Origin: Thioalkalivibrio sp. XN8 | Lineage (GTDB): Bacteria > Pseudomonadota > Gammaproteobacteria > Steroidobacterales > XN24 | Reading direction: 5' to 3' | Assembly: GCF_011058255.1 (NCBI RefSeq) | Contig: NZ_JAALFH010000042.1 | Location: 1-53,066 of the forward strand | Length of the DNA: 53,066 nucleotides | In this document: positions 38,787-45,614 of the stretch, in pieces | Layout: every line of letters starts with the position of its first letter | How positions within the stretch are numbered: the first letter of the stretch is position 1 | The notes under the pieces: generated by a model | The model's database searches: none | Told to the model about the DNA's origin: nothing | Seen by the model: the letters and a program-made list of their open reading frames with translations, nothing else | Translations under genes and position numbers: made by a program

Positions 38787-39232
38787 TACTCGATCCCCAG
38801 CAGCTCGACGTCGAACACCAGCGTGGCGTTCGGCGGGATCACGCCGCCGGCGCCGCGGCTGCCGTAGCCGAGGTCCGGGGGGATGATCAGCGTGCGCTTC
38901 TGGCCGACCTGCATGCCGGCCACGCCCTCGTCCCAGCCGCGGATCACGCGGCCCGCCCCGAGCGGGAAACGGAAGGGCTGGCCGCGGTCGACCGAGCTGT
39001 CGAACTTGGCGCCCTTGCGGTCTTCGGCCGCCGGGTCGAACAGCCAGCCGGTGTAATGCACCACGGCGGTGCTGCCGGCGGCGATCGCCGGGCCCTCGCC
39101 CGCGGCCAGCTCGATGATCACGAGCTCGGCGGGCGCTTCGGCCGGCATCTGGGCGGGGCCTTCGGCCCCGGGACCGCACCCCGTCAGCGCGGGGGCGAGA
39201 AAAGTCGCAGTCAGCATGGCAAATCGGCGCAT
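38786..39232 (-). CDS. FKBP-type peptidyl-prolyl cis-trans isomerase, lipoprotein
   Basis: 148 residues. The lipobox is ALTGC (Cys19). The FKBP domain spans about 35-148: [74 protein letters not shown] and [11 protein letters not shown], a complete active-site set. It would assist folding of envelope proteins. First gene of a three-gene minus-strand unit with the amidohydrolase and the TonB-like gene. Confidence 0.93.
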   Translation of the reverse strand: MRRFAMLTATFLAPALTGCGPGAEGPAQMPAEAPAELVIIELAAGEGPAIAAGSTAVVHYTGWLFDPAAEDRKGAKFDSSVDRGQPFRFPLGAGRVIRGWDEGVAGMQVGQKRTLIIPPDLGYGSRGAGGVIPPNATLVFDVELLGIE

Positions 39233-39306
39233 GGGTGCTCCTGCAGCGGCATTCGATCAAGGAAAGCCGGCACCTTAGTGCAGGGAGCTCGTCCCGCGCA
39301 AGCGCG

Positions 39307-40128
39307 CTACAGCCAGTCGATGCTCTCGACGACCACGCGCATGAAGTCGTAGCGGTCGTCGGTGCCGATGCCCCAGGCGAACACCAGCTCGCTCGGCACC
39401 GTGAGGTCGCCGAAGCGGGCATCGGCCTCGACCACCATGCCGTAGGACGCCAGCGAGGAGCGCCCGTCCGGCCCGACCCGGCGGCGCAGGAGGCTGACCT
39501 CCAGCAGACGGCCGTCGTCGCGGATCGCCACGGTCATGGGCGTGGCATGGCCCGGGATGGTCACCACAGCCCGCTGGTTGTCGCCACGGCTCCAGCGGGC
39601 GCCGCGCTGCGGCGTGAGCGCCGCCGGCAGCCAGGCCAGGTCCACCAGCAGGCGCCCGGCCGCCGAGCGGGCCAGCTCCGGCCCGTTGCGCTCCACGGCC
39701 GGCACCCAGTCGGCCAGGGCATAGGCCGCGCCGGCCTCGTCGACCAGGAGCCATTCGGCGCCCTCCAGCATCATGCGCCCGACCACCCCGATCCGGGATT
39801 CCCAGACGAAACCCCGCTCGGCATTGACCCGCTCGCGGGCCTCGAAGGGCACCCAGTCGTCGGGGCCGACCCGCAGGGTCCCGCGCAGCCGGATATCCGC
39901 CGAGCGCGGCAGCGGGGCGCCCGGCACGAGCGCGTGGCGCAGGTATTTCTCGGCCGGGAACGGCAGCGCGTCCAGGGTGTCGGCCAGGAAGCAATCGTCC
40001 CCGGAGTTGGTCTGCAGCAGCACGTCGTGAATCCGGCGCCGGCGGGCCCCGCGCAGGCGGCGGGCGCGCGCCAGCCAGCCGACCAGGGCCAGCAGCGGCA
40101 GCAGCAGCAACAGGCTCAGGGCCGGCAC
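39307..40128 (-). CDS. DUF6544-like protein
   Basis: 273 residues. An N-terminal membrane helix ([17 protein letters not shown]) and basic segment ([12 protein letters not shown]) precede a beta-rich domain with [72 protein letters not shown] and [20 protein letters not shown]. These resemble the family I know as DUF6544/DUF6920, of unknown function. The position between the FKBP unit and the small-protein pair gives no functional hint. Confidence 0.75.
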   Translation of the reverse strand: MPALSLLLLLPLLALVGWLARARRLRGARRRRIHDVLLQTNSGDDCFLADTLDALPFPAEKYLRHALVPGAPLPRSADIRLRGTLRVGPDDWVPFEARERVNAERGFVWESRIGVVGRMMLEGAEWLLVDEAGAAYALADWVPAVERNGPELARSAAGRLLVDLAWLPAALTPQRGARWSRGDNQRAVVTIPGHATPMTVAIRDDGRLLEVSLLRRRVGPDGRSSLASYGMVVEADARFGDLTVPSELVFAWGIGTDDRYDFMRVVVESIDWL

Positions 40129-40161
40129 GACAGTCTCGCGCCGGCGCCGGGTGCCGCGACC

Positions 40162-40338
40162 CTAGCCGGGCCGGGCCTCCGCGCTGTTGTCGGACTCATG
40201 CGCGTCTCCCTCCGGCGCCGGGCCGGCCGGCTCGACCGCGCGCCTGGCAGCCGCGCGCGCGCGGGCCACCCAGGACCAGGCATCGAGTGTGGACGGGCCG
40301 CACGCCTCGCCGGCGCGCTGCACAGCGTCTTCCGTCAT
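40162..40338 (-). CDS. Small protein of unknown function (58 residues)
   Basis: Starts at ATG 40338 with a strong ribosome binding site (GGAGGGCGACGCG). Its centre, WSWVARARAAARRAV, is Ala/Arg-rich and possibly helical, and the end is acidic (EGDAHESDNSAEARPG). It follows the next small gene by 32 bases on the same strand. No family recognised. Confidence 0.5.
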   Translation of the reverse strand: MTEDAVQRAGEACGPSTLDAWSWVARARAAARRAVEPAGPAPEGDAHESDNSAEARPG

Positions 40339-40370
40339 CGCGTCGCCCTCCGGGGGCGGCTGGCGGCGGC

Positions 40371-40568
40371 TCACGATTCGGCGTCCCAGGCGGCCTTCAC
40401 GCGGGCCGCCCACGCCTTGTAGCCGCGCAGGGTGTAAATGGAATCTTCCTCCAGCACGGGCGGGCGGCGACCGAGCGGCGCGAGCCGGGCAGCCACTCCG
40501 GGCATGCCCGCAGCAGCCACCGGCAGCCGGTTCTTCGGCCCCTGGCGCTTGCGCGTTGATCCCGCCAT
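40371..40568 (-). CDS. Small basic protein of unknown function (65 residues)
   Basis: ATG 40568 (MAGSTRKRQGPKNR); ATGs at 40586 and 40601 are alternatives. The N-terminal half is basic, and the C-terminal half (RGYKAWAARVKAAWDAES) looks like a short amphipathic helix somewhat similar to the segment in the following small protein. Two CRP-type sites lie upstream at 50-bp spacing, arguing that this is a regulated, real gene. Confidence 0.55.
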   Translation of the reverse strand: MAGSTRKRQGPKNRLPVAAAGMPGVAARLAPLGRRPPVLEEDSIYTLRGYKAWAARVKAAWDAES

Positions 40569-40627
40569 GGAAGCAGCCTTGTGCATGGAACAGGGCGCCA
40601 TTCTGGCGACGGGCCCGCGCGCGCCAC

Positions 40628-40643
40628 CGTGACGGGGGTCACA
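40628..40643. promoter_or_regulatory. CRP-type binding site, proximal
   Basis: CGTGA-N6-TCACA, nine of ten positions of the TGTGA-N6-TCACA consensus. A CAGAAT -10-like hexamer (40605-40600, minus strand) would place it about 41-42 bases before a transcription start, the class II position. Confidence 0.6.
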
Positions 40644-40677
40644 CCCGGGTGCCGATGCACAACTTCGACCGCGGTAG

Positions 40678-40693
40678 TGTGAAGGGCGTCACG
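40678..40693. promoter_or_regulatory. CRP-type binding site, distal
   Basis: TGTGA-N6-TCACG, nine of ten consensus positions, centred exactly 50 bp upstream of the proximal site, near -91/-92 relative to the same inferred start. Confidence 0.6.
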
Positions 40694-40705
40694 CGCAGGC
40701 GGGGA

Positions 40706-42070
40706 TCAGGTCACGAGGCGGTAACAGGGGTGGTATTCCACGCCCGGCAGGCGCATGCGCTGCTGGGTCACGAAGGCCTCGAGGAGCCGGTCCAGCTGCT
40801 GCATCACCTGCCGCTCGCCGCGGAGCTCGAAGGGGCCGTGGGCCTCGATGCGGCGGATGCCGTCGTCCTTGACGTTGCCGGCGACTATGCCGGAGAAGGC
40901 GCGCCGCAGGTTGGCGGCCAGCAGGTGCGGCGGCTGCGCGCCGCCCAGGTCGAGGGCGGCCATGGCCTCGTGCGTCGGCTCGAAGGGCTGCTGGAACTCG
41001 TGCTCGATCCGCAGGCGCCAGTTGAAGTACCACGCGTCGCCCTGGTCGCGCCGGAAATTGCGCACCTCCCGCAACCCCTCGCGCATGAGCCGCGCGACCT
41101 TCTCCGGGTCGCCCAGCACGACCTGGTAGCGCTGCGCCGCGGCCGCGCCCAGCGTGCCGCGCAGGAAGGCGTCGACCTGCTCGAAATAGGGCGCCGCCTC
41201 CGCCGGGCCGGTCAGCACGACCGGGAAGGGCAGGTCGCCGTTGGCCGGGTTGAGCAGCACGCCGAGCACGAAGAACAGCTCCTCGGTCGTGCCGACGCCG
41301 CCCGGGAACACCACGATGCCGTGGCCGAAGCGGACGAAAGCCTCGAGCCGCTTCTCGATGTCCGGCATGATGACCAGCTCGTTGACCAGCGGGTTCGGCG
41401 GCTCGGCGGCGATGATCCCCGGCTCCGAGATGCCGATGTAGCGTCCGTCCTTGATGCGCTGCTTGCCGTGCGCCACGGCCGCGCCCTTCATCGGCCCCTT
41501 CATGGCGCCGGGCCCGCAGCCGGTGCAGACGTTGAGCCCGCGCAGGCCGAGGTGGTAACCGACGGCCTTCGAGTAGTCGTATTCCTCGCGGTCGATGGAA
41601 TGCCCGCCCCAGCACACCACCACGTCGGGCTCCACGCGGGTGTGCAGCACGCGCGCGTTGCGCAGCAGCTGGAACACCATGTCGGTGATCCGGGCCGGCG
41701 CGTCGGCCTCGGCGCGCTGCTCCATCTCGGTGCTGTAGTAGATGACGTCGCGCAGCACCGCGAACAGGTGCTCGCGGATGCCGCGGATCAGCTCGCCGTC
41801 GACGAAGGCCTGGGCCGGGGCGTTGACCAGGCGCAGGCGGATGCCGCGCTCCACCTGCAGCAGCTCGATGTCGAAATCGGCGAAGTGCTCGTAGACGGCG
41901 CGGGCGTCGTCGAAGTCGCTGCCGGTGTTGAGCACCGCCAGGGCGCAGCGCCGGAAGCGCTCCCGGACCTCGCCCGCGCCGATGTCGCGCAGCTTCGCGA
42001 CCTCGAGCTGGGACAGGAGGTCCATGCTGCCGAGCGGGTAGACGGTGACACTGTCGGGAAGCTTGTCCAA
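40706..42070 (-). CDS. ppnN: Pyrimidine/purine nucleotide 5'-monophosphate nucleosidase PpnN (YgdH)
   Basis: 454 residues, the usual length. An N-terminal DUF4478-like domain is followed by the LOG-type Rossmann core with VVCWGGHSI, LNVCTGCGPGAMKGPMKGA, the catalytic-region FPGGVGTTEELFFVLGVL, and a C-terminal DUF3412-like domain (FSGIVAGNVKDDGIRRIEAHGPFELRG). PpnN splits nucleoside monophosphates to base and ribose 5-phosphate and is stimulated by (p)ppGpp in E. coli. It follows the L,D-transpeptidase gene by 13 bases. Confidence 0.95.
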   Translation of the reverse strand: MDKLPDSVTVYPLGSMDLLSQLEVAKLRDIGAGEVRERFRRCALAVLNTGSDFDDARAVYEHFADFDIELLQVERGIRLRLVNAPAQAFVDGELIRGIREHLFAVLRDVIYYSTEMEQRAEADAPARITDMVFQLLRNARVLHTRVEPDVVVCWGGHSIDREEYDYSKAVGYHLGLRGLNVCTGCGPGAMKGPMKGAAVAHGKQRIKDGRYIGISEPGIIAAEPPNPLVNELVIMPDIEKRLEAFVRFGHGIVVFPGGVGTTEELFFVLGVLLNPANGDLPFPVVLTGPAEAAPYFEQVDAFLRGTLGAAAAQRYQVVLGDPEKVARLMREGLREVRNFRRDQGDAWYFNWRLRIEHEFQQPFEPTHEAMAALDLGGAQPPHLLAANLRRAFSGIVAGNVKDDGIRRIEAHGPFELRGERQVMQQLDRLLEAFVTQQRMRLPGVEYHPCYRLVT

Positions 42071-42083
42071 GGCGGGATCCGGT

Positions 42084-42608
42084 TCAGGGCAGGATGGTGA
42101 TGGGCGTGCCGTCCTCGACCGACAGCCAGATGTCGATCATCGCGGCGTTGCTCACCGCGATGCAGCCGTCGGTCCAGTCGGCCTGCAGGTACTGGCGCGA
42201 GGGATGCTCGGGCTCGTTCGGCAGGCCGTGGATCATGATGTTGTTGCCCGGGCTCACGCCGCGCGCCCGGGCCCGCTCCGCGTCCGTGGCGTTCGGATAA
42301 GAGACCCGCAGGGCGAGAAAAAAGGCGCTGTTCGGGTTGCGTCCCTCGATCAGGTAGCGGCCCTCGGGCGTGCGCTGGTCCCCCTCCTGCGCCTTGTGGC
42401 CCTCGGGGCTGCCGCCGAGGGCGATGGGGAAGCTGCGCAGCACCTCGCCGCCGCGCCGCAGTTCGAGGCGGCGCTCCGCCTTGAACACCACCAGCTCGTC
42501 CGCCATCGGGTAGGCCTCGGCCACGCCGCCCTGGGCCCGGTCGGCCCGGACGGGGTTGGCGGCGAGCAGCACCGGCAGCAGGACCAGCAGGCAGCACCAT
42601 GCCTTCAT
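42084..42608 (-). CDS. L,D-transpeptidase family protein (YkuD domain)
   Basis: 174 residues from ATG 42608 with GGAGGAAACGCC upstream. Signal peptide (CCLLVLLPVLLAANPVRA). The YkuD domain begins VVFKAERRLELRRGGEVLR and ends with IMIHGLPNEP and the active-site DWTDGCIAVSN, whose Cys and the upstream His are catalytic. Such enzymes make 3-3 cross-links in peptidoglycan or attach proteins to it; ErfK-type proteins with this short architecture also cleave such links. Likely co-transcribed with ppnN. Confidence 0.93.
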   Translation of the reverse strand: MKAWCCLLVLLPVLLAANPVRADRAQGGVAEAYPMADELVVFKAERRLELRRGGEVLRSFPIALGGSPEGHKAQEGDQRTPEGRYLIEGRNPNSAFFLALRVSYPNATDAERARARGVSPGNNIMIHGLPNEPEHPSRQYLQADWTDGCIAVSNAAMIDIWLSVEDGTPITILP

Positions 42609-42652
42609 GGCGTTTCCTCCGGGAGGTGTCCGGCCGGCATTGTAACGGACGC

Positions 42653-44188
42653 TCACAGCCCGAGCAGCGCCGGGCCCTGGCGGAAGGCGATGCGGTCCGG
42701 CAGCCCGGCCGCCGCCAGGCGCTCGAGATCCGCGGCCAGCTCCGGCCGCAGGGTCGCCCCGTAAGCCAGCAACTCGCCCGCGCCGTCCCGGTCCCCGCTG
42801 CCCTGCAGGGTCAGCAGCTCGGCGGCCAGGGCCGCCAGGGCCGCGGGCATCGCCGCCGCGTCGATCCGGTAGCGGCCGGTCGCCGGGTCGCGCCGGATCG
42901 CGCCCCGGTCGCGACAGTGGTTGAAGACCAGCAGCCGCGCCCGGCCGGCCGGCGAGCCGGGATCGAGCTGCAGCGTGCGGAGGCTGCCGGCGAGGAAGCT
43001 GGCGTAATGCTCGAGCGGGGTCGTGTCCGGCAGCTCGCCGCGCGCGTGCAGCCGCTCGGCCAGCCACAGCGACAGCACGATCGCCTTGGCCTCCTCGATG
43101 GCCTCGGCGTGGATCCCCAGGGCCACGGCCACCGGCTCCCCGGTGCTGACGGTCCGGCTCAGCCCGAGCGCATGGGCCATTTCCCGCAGCATCAGGTTGA
43201 GGAAGAAGGGCTCGAAGCGGACTGCATCCAGCTGCGCGGGATCCAGCAGCAGCGCGGCGGCCGGCTCGACCAGGGTCTCGAACCGCGCCCGCATGACGTT
43301 GCGCAGCTGCAGCTGGCGCGGCCCCCGTTCCAGCCGCACGCGCCCGTCGCGCACCGAGTCCGGCCGCCCCGCCGCGGGCGGCATGCCGTAGCCGCCGTGG
43401 TACAGCAGGTCGTAGACCGCGAGCTTGGCGTCCACCTGCGGCACCTCGTCCCGGAAGGCCGCCGACACCGGCAGCTCGTGCTGGAGCTCGGGCAGGAAGA
43501 CCTTGAAGCGCGCCACGCGGGCGCCCCAGGCCCAGTCGCGCAGCAGGACGTAGGCGCCGAACCCGGCCTTGAGGCCGAAGTCGCGGTCCGCATCGGCGCC
43601 GAGCGGGCCGATGAGCAGGTCCACGTCGCTGTTGCGCACGGCCTGCCAGGCGGCGTCGGCGCGGGGATAGTCCCCCACGATCAGGGCGCGGGCACGCAGG
43701 GCCAGGTAGTGCTTGAGTGTCTCGTCCGCGGTGATCTCGGCGGCTTCGGCCAGCAGCCGCGCCACGGTGCCCAGCTCATGCGGCCAGGCCTCGTGGTAAG
43801 GCACGGCCACCAGCCCGCCGTCGGGACCGCGCCGCACGGCATGGTGGGGATCGCGCGCCTTCGGCTGGGCCCCGGGATCGGCCCAGGCCTCGAACTCGGC
43901 GCGCCCCATGTCGGCAGGATAGAAGCCGCCGGGCGCCAGCTGGCGCTGGTACAGCTCGTCGATCGCCCGGGCCGACTCGATCAGCAGCCCGATCACCCGC
44001 GCCTGGCGCAGCGAGATGCCCGAGAGGTCGGCGACCAGGTCCGCTTCGGCGGTGGCGGTGGCGGTGGCGGTGGCGGTGGCGGTGGCGGTGGCGGTGGCGG
44101 CCGGCGCCGTCGCGGCGGGCCCCCCCGGCACCAGGCAGCAGGCCAGTAGCAGGCCGCAGTGGCGCGCGCGCCGGACGCGTGGCGTCAC
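42653..44188 (-). CDS. Dipeptidyl-peptidase III (M49)-like protein with altered zinc motif
   Basis: 511 residues from a GTG at 44188 that overlaps the upstream stop (GTGA), with GAGGAAGA as ribosome binding site. After a signal peptide comes an Ala-Thr dipeptide run coded by a hexanucleotide repeat. The remainder (SGISLRQARVIGLLIESARA, then GFYPADMGRAEFEAW) resembles bacterial periplasmic members called dipeptidyl-peptidase 3 family. The expected HExxH appears as Arg335-Glu-Met-Ala-His339 (LREMAHALG), followed by EEAKA at 365-369. Loss of the first His suggests weak or no zinc binding. The family assignment is from memory of sequence style and is moderately secure. Confidence 0.7.
   Translation of the reverse strand: MTPRVRRARHCGLLLACCLVPGGPAATAPAATATATATATATATATAEADLVADLSGISLRQARVIGLLIESARAIDELYQRQLAPGGFYPADMGRAEFEAWADPGAQPKARDPHHAVRRGPDGGLVAVPYHEAWPHELGTVARLLAEAAEITADETLKHYLALRARALIVGDYPRADAAWQAVRNSDVDLLIGPLGADADRDFGLKAGFGAYVLLRDWAWGARVARFKVFLPELQHELPVSAAFRDEVPQVDAKLAVYDLLYHGGYGMPPAAGRPDSVRDGRVRLERGPRQLQLRNVMRARFETLVEPAAALLLDPAQLDAVRFEPFFLNLMLREMAHALGLSRTVSTGEPVAVALGIHAEAIEEAKAIVLSLWLAERLHARGELPDTTPLEHYASFLAGSLRTLQLDPGSPAGRARLLVFNHCRDRGAIRRDPATGRYRIDAAAMPAALAALAAELLTLQGSGDRDGAGELLAYGATLRPELAADLERLAAAGLPDRIAFRQGPALLGL
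44048..44100. repeat. Hexanucleotide tandem repeat (ggcggt), nearly nine copies
   Basis: Uninterrupted ggcggt units; on the minus strand GCCACC codes Ala-Thr repeats just after the signal peptide of the M49-like protein. The six-base unit keeps the frame when copy number changes. Confidence 0.9.
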
Positions 44189-44679
44189 TCTTCCTCCAGG
44201 CGCACGAGGCGACCGCCGGCGTCGTAGAACCACGCCGGGTCCCCCAGCAGGTCGAACTCGAACGACAGCGCCTCGGCGGGCACCGCATGGAGCAGCCGCT
44301 CGCCAGCGAGATAGAGCAGGAACACCTGCCCCCGCTCGAGCGGCAGCTCGCAGTCCACCCACACGCCGGCCAGCACCAGCCGCTGTGGGCGCTCGGCCTG
44401 CCAGCCCTCGATGACCTCGAAGACATAGCTGGCGGTGTCGCCCGCCGGCGCCGTGCCCGGCGCCAGCTGCAGGTCGATGCGCGAGACGAGTCGCGCACTC
44501 ACCACGGCATCGGCGTCGCGCAGCAGCGCGCCCGCCGCCATCGCGTCGTAGGTATAGCCCTGCAGGATGGGCGGCCGCGGCGGCGCCGGGTTGCAGGCGG
44601 CGGCGGCCTGCCAGCCGAGCAGCAGGAACAGCGCGAAGAGCGGGAAGCGAAGGCGGGCGGGATGGCGGGGCTGCGGCAT
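44185..44679 (-). CDS. Secreted protein of unknown function
   Basis: 164 residues. Signal peptide (LFALFLLLGWQAAA, cleavage before ACNPAPP). The mature part is a compact domain with two cysteines (ACNPAPP and VDCELP), beta-rich segments (DADAVVSARLVSRIDLQL, SYVFEVIEGWQAERPQRLVL, GQVFLLYLAGERLL) and an acidic end (RLVRLEEE). The pattern recalls small netrin/TIMP-like or YtoQ-like secreted domains, but I cannot assign it. It is translationally coupled to the M49-like gene downstream. Confidence 0.72.
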   Translation of the reverse strand: MPQPRHPARLRFPLFALFLLLGWQAAAACNPAPPRPPILQGYTYDAMAAGALLRDADAVVSARLVSRIDLQLAPGTAPAGDTASYVFEVIEGWQAERPQRLVLAGVWVDCELPLERGQVFLLYLAGERLLHAVPAEALSFEFDLLGDPAWFYDAGGRLVRLEEE

Positions 44680-44821
44680 GGCGGGAGTTTACCGCGGCCC
44701 GCGGCAGCTTCACACGAGCGACTGAGAGTCACATTGAACTCGCGCCCGGGCGCGGCGTCCTGGTCAGCCGGGGAGCCGCCTGGGCTGCGACAACGAACCG
44801 GCCGGCCGGCGTCCGCGCTGG

Positions 44822-44848
44822 TGGGGACAGTCCCGGGGACAGTCCCCG
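44822..44848. repeat. Palindromic element, core form, just after nrdJb
   Basis: Two copies of GGGGACAGTCCC in direct order, ending CCGG, directly after the nrdJb stop codon. Here the first unit has A in place of T at its centre, so the copy is a direct rather than an inverted pair. The surrounding 44700-44820 stretch holds no other recognisable feature. Confidence 0.8.
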
Positions 44849-44849
44849 G

Positions 44850-45551
44850 CTAGCCGCACTTCGAGTCGCCGCAGTTCAGGCAGGTCATGCAGCCGTCCAT
44901 CATGACGACGGCCGTGGTGTTGCACTTCGCGCAGAGTTGCGCCCCCTCCGGGAAGGCGTTCTCGGCGAAGGCGTCCTGTTGCGCGCCGCGGGCCTCGAAC
45001 TCGGCGCGCTTCTGCTCGATCAGCGCGCGCTGGTGCTCGTCCAGCCCCGGCGCCGGCATCATGCCGATGCTGACGAGGTGCTTCTCCACCACCTCGCCCA
45101 GCTCGGCGATCAGCGAGGGCATGTACTTGCCGCCCGGCTTCCAGTAGCCGCCGCGGGGGTCGAACACCGCCTTCAGCTCCTCCACCAGGAAGGTCACGTC
45201 GCCGCCCTTGCGGAACACCGCGGACATGATCCGCGTCAGCGCCACGATCCACTGGTAATGGTCGAGGTTCTTGGAATTGATGAAGATCTCGAAAGGACGC
45301 CGGCTCTCGTGCTCGGTGCCGTAGTTGAGCACGATGTCGTTGATGGTCACGTACATGGCGTGCTCGGCCACCGGCGGCTTGATCTTGTAGGTGGCGCCGA
45401 TGAGCATCTCCGGGCGCTCGAGCTTCTCGTGCATCCGGATGACCTTGCCTTCGGTCCCCTCCTCCACGCGCGGCTTCGGCGCCGCCGGCTTCTCTTCCGG
45501 CTTGGCGACGTGGTATCCGACGATCTTCTTGCCAATCTTCATTGCGGCCAT
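44850..45551 (-). CDS. nrdJb: Class II ribonucleotide reductase, small C-terminal component (NrdJb/TSCPD protein)
   Basis: 233 residues. It contains a TSCPD-type domain (AEHAMYVTINDIVLNYGTEH, RPFEIFINSKNLDHYQWIVA, LTRIMSAVFRKGGDVTFLVE) and a C-terminal zinc-ribbon with CAKC and CMTCLNCGDSKCG, whose last cysteines probably re-reduce the active site. It matches the Pseudomonas arrangement in which the B12-dependent reductase is split into NrdJa and NrdJb. It follows nrdJa by 63 bases. The cysteine tail ends at the stop codon beside a palindromic element. Confidence 0.93.
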   Translation of the reverse strand: MAAMKIGKKIVGYHVAKPEEKPAAPKPRVEEGTEGKVIRMHEKLERPEMLIGATYKIKPPVAEHAMYVTINDIVLNYGTEHESRRPFEIFINSKNLDHYQWIVALTRIMSAVFRKGGDVTFLVEELKAVFDPRGGYWKPGGKYMPSLIAELGEVVEKHLVSIGMMPAPGLDEHQRALIEQKRAEFEARGAQQDAFAENAFPEGAQLCAKCNTTAVVMMDGCMTCLNCGDSKCG

Positions 45552-45614
45552 GAGCGGTAATCCTGTGTCTGGGGGGGTGGCGGCGGGGGTTCCGGGGCGC
45601 GACGGGCGCGCGGC

